Of a stretch of 43,116 bases of DNA, positions 7,616-15,828 are shown piece by piece. Numbering within the stretch: position 1 is the stretch's first letter; each line of letters begins with the position of its first letter. A program made the translations under genes and the position numbers. Under the pieces are notes generated by a model. That model was not told the origin of the DNA. It ran no database searches and saw only the letters and a program-made list of their open reading frames with translations. The stretch is from an uncultured Eubacteriales bacterium (lineage in GTDB: Bacteria; Bacillota; Clostridia; Oscillospirales; Butyricicoccaceae). Where the stretch lies: contig CAKRRK010000012.1 in the NCBI GenBank assembly GCA_934395135.1, positions 1 to 43,116 of the forward strand. The letters run 5' to 3'.

Positions 7616-8493
7616 TTGAGTTCCCACTCCTTAATATCCCGCACGCTTTCATACAGCCGCCGGTAGCTTTCCAACCGTTCCGTCGAAATTTCTCCCCGGG
7701 CAGCCGCTGCCAGCACCGCGCAGTCTTTTTCTTTGGTATGAGAGCACCCGGTAAACCGGCAGGTACCCAAATAAGGCGCAAACTCCCGAAAGGCATACTG
7801 CAGATCGTCTTTCAACACCAAATCCATCTGGCCGGTTTCAAAGGAAGAAAACCCCGGCGTATCCGCAATATAGCCTCCCCCCGGCAGCTTCAGCAGTTCC
7901 ACATGACGGGTGGTGTGCTTTCCCCTGCTGATTTTGGCGCTGATTTCCCCCACTTCCATCTGGAAGCGCTGGTCAATCCGGTTTAAAATGCTGGATTTTC
8001 CCACGCCGGAATTGCCTGCAAACGCGGAAACTTTTCCTTCCAGCCGGGCTTTGATTTCCTCTATCCCCTCTCCTGTGCGGGCGCTGGCACAGATGACCGG
8101 AAAGCCGGCTCTGCGGTAAATATCATACAGCCGTTGTCCGGCGCAGGCATCTATTTTGTTGACGACAAGGAGCACATCCATTCCTTTGTGTTCTGCAATC
8201 GCCGTAATTTTATCCACCAGAAAGGTATCTGTCACCGGCGGCGCCAGAGAGGCTACCACAACAATCTGATCCAGGTTGGAAACCGGCGGACGGATTAGCG
8301 TGTTCTTGCGGGGAAAAATGGCCGTCAGCACCCCTGTGCCGTCAGCGTTTCGCTCCGTTTCCACAATGTCGCCTACAAAAGGCTTCCCAGTGCGGATGCG
8401 GAACCTGCCTGGGGCCTTGCATTCCAGCATCCCCTCCGGGGTATCTACATAATAAAATCCGCCGATTCCTTTTACAATGATGCCCTTTGTCAT
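7612..8493 (-). CDS. rsgA: Ribosome small subunit maturation GTPase RsgA
   Basis: A circularly permuted GTPase that checks late assembly of the 30S subunit. The motif order is permuted as expected: NKID (G4) comes before GNSGVGKSS (G1), then the G2 threonines in GKHTTRH, then DTPGF (G3). The C-terminal zinc site reads C-x4-C-x-H-x5-C (CRFTGCSHTKEKDC). The N-terminus forms an OB-fold. It has 293 residues. It sits 21 bases after prkC and overlaps thiN, the common Firmicute order kinase-rsgA-(rpe)-thiN. Confidence 0.96.
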   Translation of the reverse strand: MTKGIIVKGIGGFYYVDTPEGMLECKAPGRFRIRTGKPFVGDIVETERNADGTGVLTAIFPRKNTLIRPPVSNLDQIVVVASLAPPVTDTFLVDKITAIAEHKGMDVLLVVNKIDACAGQRLYDIYRRAGFPVICASARTGEGIEEIKARLEGKVSAFAGNSGVGKSSILNRIDQRFQMEVGEISAKISRGKHTTRHVELLKLPGGGYIADTPGFSSFETGQMDLVLKDDLQYAFREFAPYLGTCRFTGCSHTKEKDCAVLAAAARGEISTERLESYRRLYESVRDIKEWELK

Positions 8494-8514
8494 AAGTCCC
8501 TTGCCTTTATCTTT

Positions 8515-10545
8515 TTATTCAAAGTTTACAATTTCCTCGCTGATGGTGCCGTCCACATCAATGGTGGCAAGCTGGGAACCCGTGCCCTTGACCGTCAGCA
8601 CAACCTGTCCCTCGCTGGTATTATGCACCTTGTCATAAACCACCTTGCCGTCCAGCTTTACAATGACGCGGCAGGTTTCTCTTCCGTCCTGGGGCAGCGC
8701 AATCGGAGTCAGCTGCGCGCTCTTTGTTACATCCGTCGCCGGATTGTCATTGCCCGAATCCGGATCGTCATCCGCCGGCGGCGTCACTTCCTTCGGCTCC
8801 ACGCTGACTTCCAAATTAACTGACGCGCCTTTCACCAGCTTGGTGCCGGATTTTGTGCCTTGGCCAAGCACCATGCCTGCCGTACCGGTGCTCTCCACTT
8901 CCGTCACCTTTCCTACCTTCAGGCCATATTTTTCCAAGGTTTCCTTGGCTTTTTCCAGGGTAAGGTTGATGACATTAGGGCAATCCACGGTTTCTTCACT
9001 ACCTTCATCCGGTTCTTCCGCCTGCCCCTTGCTGATGACAATCAACAGTTTTTCCCCCGCCTTCAGCACCTGGCCGGCAGCAGGTTCCGTTCGAATAACG
9101 TTCCCGGACTCTATTTCCTCCGATTCCTCCAGATCCTGGGTATATTTTACCCCGTCTGCAATGAGCTGTGCCAAAACCTCCCGGGAGGAGTGGTCCACAA
9201 AATCCGGAACCAGATAATCTTCCGTCAGGCCTTCCCCGTTCTGGTTCACCACAACGTAAATAACCGAGCCTTTTTTCACCTTTTCCCCGGCATCCGGGTA
9301 TTGCGCCAGAATTTCGCCTTCTTCTTTGTTTTCGTCATATGCAAAGTCCAGTTCCTGCAAAGCTTCTGCGTCTTCGTCATACGGCCGGATATCAAAATCC
9401 TCATATCGGCTGCTTCTTATCACACTTTCATAGTTCTTGCCCACAAGTCCCGGCACTTTCACCGTATCTCCGCCAGTGCCGGAAAAAATCAGAACCAAGC
9501 ACAACACAATGGCAATCGCCGCAAACGCCGCCACGGCGAGTATAACCTTTCTATTGGAATTTTTCTTCTTGCGGGAGGCAGACGGTCTGGTGTTGTTCCG
9601 CCGCTGCGCCGCCTGACCTGCCGCCACCTTGGCTTCTGCCCGGCGAACCGCCTCATGATTTACGGGACGGGTCTGCTCAAATTCATCGTCCTCTTCCTCT
9701 GCATGGAGTTGAATATGGGGATCCGCTTTGATTTTCTGCAAATCTTCATACAGCTCTTTGGCAGAAAAATACCGCTTGGAAACAATCGGACTCATCGCCC
9801 GCATTACAACATCGTCCAGCGCCTCCGGCACACCCGGCGCAAGTTCGCTGGGCATGAGCGGAATGGCATTTAGGTGCTGCATCACAATGGAAAGGGCGTT
9901 ATCCCCCTCAAACGGCACTTTGCCGGTGAGCATTTCATACAGTACAATGCCAAGGGAATAAATGTCCGTCCGATAGTCCACCGTACCGCCCTTGGCCTGC
10001 TCCGGTGACATATAGTGCACGGATCCAATCGCCTCCCGGATCACCTTGGTTTCCTGATCCACTTCCAGCTTTGCAATGCCGAAATCCGTCACTTTCACGG
10101 TGCCATCCCGCAGCAAAAGCACATTTTGCGGTTTGATATCCTGATGGATTATCCCGCGGCTGTGGGCATGAAACAGGGCTTTGGCAATCTGCTGCGCAAA
10201 ATAAACCGCCTCCTGCCATGGCAGCGCGCCTCTTTTGCGCAGATATTCCTTCAAGGTGATGCCGTCCACAAGTTCCATCACAATATAATCCACGCCCTCG
10301 TCGTGGGACACGTCATACACCGACACAATGTTGCTGTGATTCAGCTTGGCAACGGCCTGGGATTCAATATAAAACCGCTTACGGAACTCCTCATCCCTTG
10401 CGTATTCGTCCTTTAAAATTTTAATGGCTACATACCGGTTTAAAAGTCTGCATCTGGCGCGGTAAACCACCGCCATGCCGCCCACACCGATGATATCCAG
10501 TATTTCATAGCGGCCGCCAAGCACTTTTCCTATGTATTTATCCAT
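8515..10545 (-). CDS. prkC: Membrane Ser/Thr protein kinase with PASTA domains (PrkC/PknB type)
   Basis: A 676-residue sensor kinase that responds to muropeptides or lipid II and controls wall growth and dormancy exit. The kinase domain spans about 10-275, with the Gly loop GVGGMAVVY, VAIKILK, DFG in VTDFGIAKL and the APE-like MSPEQAKGG. The catalytic loop reads HQDIKPQN, with Gln in place of the usual Arg of HRD. A basic juxtamembrane region is followed by one membrane helix (about 330-352), three extracellular PASTA repeats and a charged linker. A C-terminal extension of about 70 residues ends the protein, perhaps a small beta domain. AAGGAG precedes the start. The PP2C phosphatase gene lies 29 bases upstream. 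Confidence 0.95.
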   Translation of the reverse strand: MDKYIGKVLGGRYEILDIIGVGGMAVVYRARCRLLNRYVAIKILKDEYARDEEFRKRFYIESQAVAKLNHSNIVSVYDVSHDEGVDYIVMELVDGITLKEYLRKRGALPWQEAVYFAQQIAKALFHAHSRGIIHQDIKPQNVLLLRDGTVKVTDFGIAKLEVDQETKVIREAIGSVHYMSPEQAKGGTVDYRTDIYSLGIVLYEMLTGKVPFEGDNALSIVMQHLNAIPLMPSELAPGVPEALDDVVMRAMSPIVSKRYFSAKELYEDLQKIKADPHIQLHAEEEDDEFEQTRPVNHEAVRRAEAKVAAGQAAQRRNNTRPSASRKKKNSNRKVILAVAAFAAIAIVLCLVLIFSGTGGDTVKVPGLVGKNYESVIRSSRYEDFDIRPYDEDAEALQELDFAYDENKEEGEILAQYPDAGEKVKKGSVIYVVVNQNGEGLTEDYLVPDFVDHSSREVLAQLIADGVKYTQDLEESEEIESGNVIRTEPAAGQVLKAGEKLLIVISKGQAEEPDEGSEETVDCPNVINLTLEKAKETLEKYGLKVGKVTEVESTGTAGMVLGQGTKSGTKLVKGASVNLEVSVEPKEVTPPADDDPDSGNDNPATDVTKSAQLTPIALPQDGRETCRVIVKLDGKVVYDKVHNTSEGQVVLTVKGTGSQLATIDVDGTISEEIVNFE

Positions 10546-10574
10546 ATATAAATCTCCTTCAACACTGAAATGTC

Positions 10575-11309
10575 TTATTTTGAGAACAATAACACCGTAA
10601 TGTTATCTCTTCCGCCGCTGTCACAAGCCCGGTCAATCAGCGTCCGGCAGGCCTCTTCCAAATTGTCCGCCTGCAAAATAATTTCCAGGATTTCGTCATC
10701 CGGCACCATACCGGTCAGTCCGTCGCTGCACAGAAGCAGGGTATCTCCCTCCTCCATAGGAACATCAAACACATCGGAGTCTACCACCCGTTCGATGCCC
10801 ACAGCCCGTGTAATCAGGTTTTTTACCGGATGGGTTTTGGCCTCCTCCCTTGTCAGTTTTCCTTTGCGCACCATTTCTTCTACAAAGGAATGATCCAGCG
10901 TAATCTGCTGCATCGCGCCACCATGGAGCAGATAGCCGCGGCTGTCTCCCACATTGATGAGCGCGATGTTTCCTTTGTGATACAAAGCGCCCACTATCGT
11001 GGTACCCATGCCCTTGAACTCTTCCTGTTTTTTGGACAGTTCAAATACCTGAGCATTGGCCTCCGTTACCGCATAGGTCAGCGTCTCTCGCAGTTCCTGC
11101 TGTCCCATTTCCGGTTTCAGCGACCGTCTCACCGCTTCCAGAAATGCATCCGCCGCGAATTTGCTGGCAACGTTGCCAGCGTTGGCGCCGCCCATGCCGT
11201 CGCATACCGCCATCACCGCGGTTTCCGTTTCAAAGTCTGTATCAATAAGGAAGGTATCCTGATTCGTGGCACGCACCAGCCCTTTATGGCTGTTTGCCCA
11301 AACATTCAC
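10575..11309 (-). CDS. stp: PP2C-type Ser/Thr protein phosphatase
   Basis: The manganese-dependent phosphatase partner of the PASTA kinase, cytoplasmic. The metal-binding motifs NQDTF, CDGMGGANAG, GDSRGYLL, CSDGLTG and GGRDNIT are in the expected order. The start is taken at the GTG at 11309 because AGGAG lies nine bases upstream and the product then begins MNVWANSHKGLVRATNQD, the usual family N-terminus; an ATG at 11366 would add 19 unlikely residues. This start lies 26 bases inside the end of rlmN. It has 244 residues. Confidence 0.94.
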   Translation of the reverse strand: MNVWANSHKGLVRATNQDTFLIDTDFETETAVMAVCDGMGGANAGNVASKFAADAFLEAVRRSLKPEMGQQELRETLTYAVTEANAQVFELSKKQEEFKGMGTTIVGALYHKGNIALINVGDSRGYLLHGGAMQQITLDHSFVEEMVRKGKLTREEAKTHPVKNLITRAVGIERVVDSDVFDVPMEEGDTLLLCSDGLTGMVPDDEILEIILQADNLEEACRTLIDRACDSGGRDNITVLLFSK

Positions 11310-12354
11310 TGTAATCCATCCACTCCTTTTCTGTCCGCCGCCGCAATTGTCCGCAGGATGCGTCAATATCCGGCCCGAGTTTTCTTCTGACTGTCGCTGT
11401 AATATGGTGTTTCTTTAATTTGTTCTGAAAGCGAAGCACCGCATCCCGGTTAGACGACGCAAGGCCGCTTTCTGCGACCGCATTCAGCGGGATGAGGTTC
11501 ACATGACAATTCTGCCCCCGAAGCAGCGCGGCAAGCCGTTCCGCCTGTGCAGGGCTGTCGCTCACCCCGGAAATCATCGTGTATTCATACGAAACCCGCC
11601 GGGAGGTTTTCTCGAAATATGCCTTGCAGCTTTGCATCAGCCGTTCCACTGGATAACGCCGGTTCACCGGCATAATCTTTTCCCGGCTTTCATTGTCGGG
11701 GGCATGCAGGGACACCGACAGCGTAATCTGCAGCCGTTCCTCCGCCAAGCGGTCAATTTGGTCTGCAAGACCGCAAGTGGACAGAGAAATATGCCGCTGT
11801 CCAATGCAGACCCCATTGGGATCGCCTACAAGGCGGATAAACCGCAGCACATTGTCATAATTATCCAGGGGTTCGCCGGTGCCCATCAGCACGATATTGT
11901 TCACCGGCACATCCAAATCCTTTTGCAGAAACAGAACCTGATCCAGAATTTCCCCGGCTGACAGATTCCGCACCCAACCGCCAATGGTGGAAGCGCAAAA
12001 ACGGCATCCCATCCGGCAGCCCACCTGACTGGATACGCACGCCGTATTGCCGTGGGCGTAGCGCATCAATACGCTTTCCACGGTGTTTCCATCGTGCAGC
12101 CTCCACAAATATTTCACTGTGCCGTCGATTTGGGACGTCTGCCGCCGGAGTACCTGCGGCACGGTCAGGCGATAGGTTTCTCCCAGCATCTGCCGCAAGG
12201 TTTTGGAAAGGTCACTCATCTCGTCAAAGGATTCCACGCCCCGGTGCAGCCATCGAAAAATCTGCTTTGCCCGAAAGGCGGGTTCTCCCAGTTTCCGAAG
12301 CTGAGCGGCTATCTCATCCATTGTCAAGGTCTTGATTTCTATTTTTTCCATCAT
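11284..12354 (-). CDS. rlmN: 23S rRNA A2503 / tRNA A37 C2-methyltransferase RlmN
   Basis: A radical SAM enzyme that methylates C2 of A2503 in 23S rRNA and A37 in some tRNAs. The radical SAM cluster motif C-x3-C-x2-C (CRMGCRFC) follows VSSQVG. GTGEPLDNYDNV, the SLHA segment and the catalytic Cys near the end (DIDASCGQLR) are present. The start is one of two adjacent ATG codons (12354 or 12351), both within the last codons of rsmB, with GGAAAG upstream. It has 356 residues. Translation is probably coupled to rsmB. Confidence 0.95.
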   Translation of the reverse strand: MMEKIEIKTLTMDEIAAQLRKLGEPAFRAKQIFRWLHRGVESFDEMSDLSKTLRQMLGETYRLTVPQVLRRQTSQIDGTVKYLWRLHDGNTVESVLMRYAHGNTACVSSQVGCRMGCRFCASTIGGWVRNLSAGEILDQVLFLQKDLDVPVNNIVLMGTGEPLDNYDNVLRFIRLVGDPNGVCIGQRHISLSTCGLADQIDRLAEERLQITLSVSLHAPDNESREKIMPVNRRYPVERLMQSCKAYFEKTSRRVSYEYTMISGVSDSPAQAERLAALLRGQNCHVNLIPLNAVAESGLASSNRDAVLRFQNKLKKHHITATVRRKLGPDIDASCGQLRRRTEKEWMDYSECLGKQP

Positions 12355-13693
12355 AGTCCATTCTTTCCAGTTTTGCAACAAAAAAACCGTCGGTGTTATG
12401 TAAATTCGGCAGCAGCGTGATATAGCCCGGCGTCGGTCCGGCAGCTCTGGATACAAACGGTTTTAGGCAAAACTCCCGGTTTTCCTTTAAAAAGGACCGA
12501 ACAACCGCAAGGTTTTCCCGCTCCAGCACCGTACATGTGGAATACACCAGCGTTCCTCCCGGCTTTACATACCGCGCAGCATTGTTTAAAATATTTCGTT
12601 GGGTTTCCGGCAGTTTCGCCAGCGCTTCCTCTGTTTTGTAGCGGATTTCCGGCTTTTTCCGAATAATGCCCAAGGCGGAACATGGCACATCGCACAGTAC
12701 GCAGTCCGCCGCGGAAAACAGGCTCTCCTCCGGCACGGTGGCATCCATCCGGCGAGTCTCCAGATTGGTAACGCCAAGGCGCAAAGCACCCTGCCGAATT
12801 GGCTCTAACTTTCGCTCTAAAATATCGCAGGCAAGGATTTTTCCGGTGTTTTTCATTCGCTCGCTCATATAAAAACTCTTTCCGCCCGGGGACGCACAAC
12901 AGTCAAGAACGAATTCGCCCGGCGCCGGAGAAAGGGCTTCCACTGCGGTCATAGACGCACCGTCCTGCACCGTCACATATCCCTTGGAAAACAGCGGAGA
13001 CGCCAGCACACTGCCGGCGCTGCCGCACAGAAGCAGATTTTCCATCGCCGGATGGGGTGCAAAAGCGACGCCCATCTCCGTGAGGACACGTTGCACTTCC
13101 TCCGGCGTTGTTTTTAAGGCATTGATCCGCAGACACACCGGAGCAGTCCGGTTGTTTTCTGCGAGGAATGCCTTTGTTTGCTCCCGGCCAAACTGCCGGA
13201 CAAAGGCTTCCACCATCCACAGGGGATGGCTGTACTGCTTGGAGTAATATTCCTCTTTGGTGGCGCAGTTTAAAACCGGCAGCCGTTCCTTTTCCCGGAC
13301 AATGCTTCGCAGTACCCCGTTGACAAAACCGGCTGCCGCTTTGCCGCCAAGGCGCAGCCGCCGAAGCAACGCCACGCTTTCGTTGACTGCGGCACTGTCG
13401 GGAATTTTGTCCAAAAACACAATTTGGTACACCGCTGTCTCCAACACAAGGCGTACCGAAGGCTGAATTTTTTTCAGCCGCAGGCTGGAATACGCCGCAA
13501 TATAAAAATCGCACAGGTACCGGTTTTGCAGCGTGCCGTATACCAGCTTTGCCGCAAGCGCCATGTCGCGCGGAGACAGGTTCGCCGCTTCGCCGTATTT
13601 TGCAATGGCAAGTTCTGAAAAAGCTCCCTGCTCCACCGCCAGCAGGGCAAGCACCGCCGCTTCTCTCGCGTTTTTTGGCGTCTGCTCAGTCAC
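12314..13693 (-). CDS. rsmB: 16S rRNA cytosine-967 C5-methyltransferase RsmB
   Basis: A 459-residue enzyme with an N-terminal NusB-like RNA-binding domain (about 1-140) and a C-terminal SAM methyltransferase domain. Motifs are VQDGASM, LDCCASPGGKSFYM (SAM loop), CDVPCSALGIIRKKPEIR and the catalytic YSTCTV. The GTG at 13693 is chosen: it has GGAGGG upstream and the product VTEQTPKNAREAAV matches the family start, while the ATG at 13762 would lie well inside the previous gene. It overlaps the zinc peptidase gene by 8 bases and rlmN by about 40. Confidence 0.94.
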   Translation of the reverse strand: MTEQTPKNAREAAVLALLAVEQGAFSELAIAKYGEAANLSPRDMALAAKLVYGTLQNRYLCDFYIAAYSSLRLKKIQPSVRLVLETAVYQIVFLDKIPDSAAVNESVALLRRLRLGGKAAAGFVNGVLRSIVREKERLPVLNCATKEEYYSKQYSHPLWMVEAFVRQFGREQTKAFLAENNRTAPVCLRINALKTTPEEVQRVLTEMGVAFAPHPAMENLLLCGSAGSVLASPLFSKGYVTVQDGASMTAVEALSPAPGEFVLDCCASPGGKSFYMSERMKNTGKILACDILERKLEPIRQGALRLGVTNLETRRMDATVPEESLFSAADCVLCDVPCSALGIIRKKPEIRYKTEEALAKLPETQRNILNNAARYVKPGGTLVYSTCTVLERENLAVVRSFLKENREFCLKPFVSRAAGPTPGYITLLPNLHNTDGFFVAKLERMDYDGKNRNQDLDNG

Positions 13694-14381
13694 GTCGCCG
13701 CCCTCCAAAAATGAGAAGCAGCCGCAGAAGCTGTGCGATGGATACGGCAAGGGCGGCGACATAGGTCATCGCCGCGGCGCGCAGGGTTTTTTTCGCCATA
13801 GGCACTTCCTCTTCGTATAAAATCCCGCCGTCCGAAAGGGCGCGGATGGCCCGGCCCGAAGCATTCAGCTCCACCGGCAGGGTGATCAGCTGGAATACCG
13901 TCGAAAACGAAAAGAACAGGATTCCTGTGAGCAGCAGGGGGCTGCTGTTGAAAATCAGCCCGATCAGAATCAGCGGCCAGGACAGATTGGAGCCGATGTT
14001 CGTAATGGGAATAATCGCCGCCCGTATCTTGATGGGGGCGTATTGTTTGGCATACTGCACAGCATGCCCCGCCTCATGGGCGGCAACACCCACCGCCGCC
14101 ACGGACTGCGAGCCATATACCGTGTCGGACAAGCGTATCACATTGGTCCTAGGATCGTAATGATCCGTCAGATTGCCGGATACCCGCTGAATCTGCACAC
14201 CAGTCACTCCGTTTGCAGAGAGTACTCTCTGCGCCGCCTGTTCCGCGGTAATTCCCCGCCGCGTTCGCACGGCGGAATATTTTTTAAATGTCGCGGACAC
14301 CTGCCCCTGGGCAACAGCCGCCAGGATGATGCACGGTATAATCAGAACAAAATAATAGATATCAATTCCAAAATAATACAA
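13686..14381 (-). CDS. Membrane zinc metallopeptidase (YugP family)
   Basis: A 231-residue membrane protein of the neutral zinc metallopeptidase family. An N-terminal membrane helix (about 5-25) is followed by a peptidase domain with the active site AAHEAGHAVQYA (HExxH) at about residue 100-112, and two or three further helices in the second half. The substrate is unknown; a role in membrane protein quality control is only a guess. It lies between fmt and rsmB, a position seen in other Clostridia, with 15 bases to the fmt stop. Confidence 0.9.
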   Translation of the reverse strand: MYYFGIDIYYFVLIIPCIILAAVAQGQVSATFKKYSAVRTRRGITAEQAAQRVLSANGVTGVQIQRVSGNLTDHYDPRTNVIRLSDTVYGSQSVAAVGVAAHEAGHAVQYAKQYAPIKIRAAIIPITNIGSNLSWPLILIGLIFNSSPLLLTGILFFSFSTVFQLITLPVELNASGRAIRALSDGGILYEEEVPMAKKTLRAAAMTYVAALAVSIAQLLRLLLIFGGRRRD

Positions 14382-14396
14382 TACGGAGACCTCCTT

Positions 14397-15332
14397 TTAT
14401 CCGATGCCCCATTGAACGCCCGCTTCCACAGGGTGTCCTCTCAGATAATCTTCTGCTTTCATCCGTTTTGCCCCAGGCGCCTGGATTTCCAGCAGCCGAA
14501 GCACCGTTCCGTCGCCGCAGGCGACCAAAAACCCCTTCCTCGGGTCGGCCAGCACCACTTCGCCCGGCGCGGCCGCACTCTTAGTATTGGTGATTTCACT
14601 CAAATATATTTTAATTTTTTCTCCATGCAGGCTGGAAACGGCAATCGGCCATGGGTTCAGGCCTCGTATGGCATTGTGCACCGCCGCGGCGGGTTTGTGC
14701 CAGTCCAACACTGCGATTTCCTTGTTCAGCATCGGCGCATAGGTTGCCTCCGCCTCCTGCTGGGGAACCGGCGTAATCCGGGGAAGGGATTCTATGGTTT
14801 CCGCCAGGAGCGACGCTCCCATTTCCGCAAGCCTGTTATACAGATCCCCGGCGGTCTCCGCCGGGCCGATTTCTGTTTTGGCCGCAAGGAGCATATCCCC
14901 CGCATCCAATTCCTTCGCCATCTTCATCGTGGTTACGCCGCCGTATTTCTCCCCGTTGATCACCGACCATTGAATGGGCGCCGCCCCCCGGTACTTGGGC
15001 AAAAGGGAGCCATGCACATTGATGCAGCCGTATGGGGGAATGGCAAGCACGGCCTCCGGCAGAATCTTTCCATAGGCCGCCACAACGATAAGCTCCGGCG
15101 CGAGTTCCTCCACCAGCCGCACCGCCGCATCTTCCCGGAAACTCTGCGGCTGGTACACCGGGATGTTATGCCGCTGCGCCAACACTTTCACCGGCGGCGG
15201 CGTCAGCCGCATCTTCCTGCCCTGGGGCTTATCCGGCTGGGTAAATACGCCCGCAACGGTATGCCCGTCGGCAAGCAGGCGCGCAAGAGAAGGCACCGCA
15301 AATTCCGGTGTTCCCATATAGACGATCCTCAT
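14397..15332 (-). CDS. fmt: Methionyl-tRNA formyltransferase
   Basis: Fmt formylates the initiator Met-tRNA using 10-formyl-tetrahydrofolate. The N-terminal motif MGTPEFAVPSL, the catalytic core NVHGSLLPKYRGAAPIQW (with N-x-H) and the C-terminal tRNA-binding OB domain (about 207-311) are present. It has 311 residues, a normal length. Its ATG overlaps the def stop by 4 bases, the classic def-fmt pair whose two enzymes add and later remove the formyl group. Confidence 0.96.
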   Translation of the reverse strand: MRIVYMGTPEFAVPSLARLLADGHTVAGVFTQPDKPQGRKMRLTPPPVKVLAQRHNIPVYQPQSFREDAAVRLVEELAPELIVVAAYGKILPEAVLAIPPYGCINVHGSLLPKYRGAAPIQWSVINGEKYGGVTTMKMAKELDAGDMLLAAKTEIGPAETAGDLYNRLAEMGASLLAETIESLPRITPVPQQEAEATYAPMLNKEIAVLDWHKPAAAVHNAIRGLNPWPIAVSSLHGEKIKIYLSEITNTKSAAAPGEVVLADPRKGFLVACGDGTVLRLLEIQAPGAKRMKAEDYLRGHPVEAGVQWGIG

Positions 15333-15814
15333 GCGTCATCCTCCACATACCGCGTCACCTTTTCCGTAAACAGATGGCCGTCAAGATGCTCTGTCTCATG
15401 ACAGAAGCACCGGGCGACAATGCCTTCGCCGGTGACTTCATAAAACTCGCCTTTCCGGTTCTGCGCCCGGACAGTAACCCGCACCGGACGTTCCACATAG
15501 CCATAGACTCCCGGAACACTCAGACAGCCCTCCGTCCCGTCTTCCGTTTCCTCGCTGACTTCCACAAGTTCCGGATTGATCAGCTCATAAATCACAGGAT
15601 TCCGGTCGCTGTCCTCCCGGTTTACATCCCATACCAAAACAACCCGCCGCAAAATCCCTACCTGGGGCGCAGCCAGCCCGACGCCGTTTGCTGCCAGCAG
15701 GGTTTCCCGCATATCGTCCAGCAGGGAAAACAGTTTTTTATCAAAGTTCGTGACGGCGTGGCACTTCTTGGTTAAGCAAGGTTCGCCTTTTTTCATAATT
15801 TCTCGAATTGCCAT
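15329..15814 (-). CDS. def: Peptide deformylase
   Basis: A metal-dependent hydrolase that removes the N-formyl group from nascent proteins. The three family motifs are GVGLAAPQVG, EGCLSVP and CHETEHLDG; the Cys of motif 2 and the two His of motif 3 bind the metal. It has 161 residues. The start at 15814 has AAGGAG upstream and gives the normal MAIREIMKKGEP beginning. It lies 15 bases after priA and overlaps fmt. Confidence 0.96.
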   Translation of the reverse strand: MAIREIMKKGEPCLTKKCHAVTNFDKKLFSLLDDMRETLLAANGVGLAAPQVGILRRVVLVWDVNREDSDRNPVIYELINPELVEVSEETEDGTEGCLSVPGVYGYVERPVRVTVRAQNRKGEFYEVTGEGIVARCFCHETEHLDGHLFTEKVTRYVEDDA

Positions 15815-15828
15815 TATGTTCTCCTTTT

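Noticed and set aside
14043..15401. A 452-codon plus-strand frame across fmt and the zinc peptidase
   Set aside because: It crosses two convincing minus-strand genes and has no recognisable motif.
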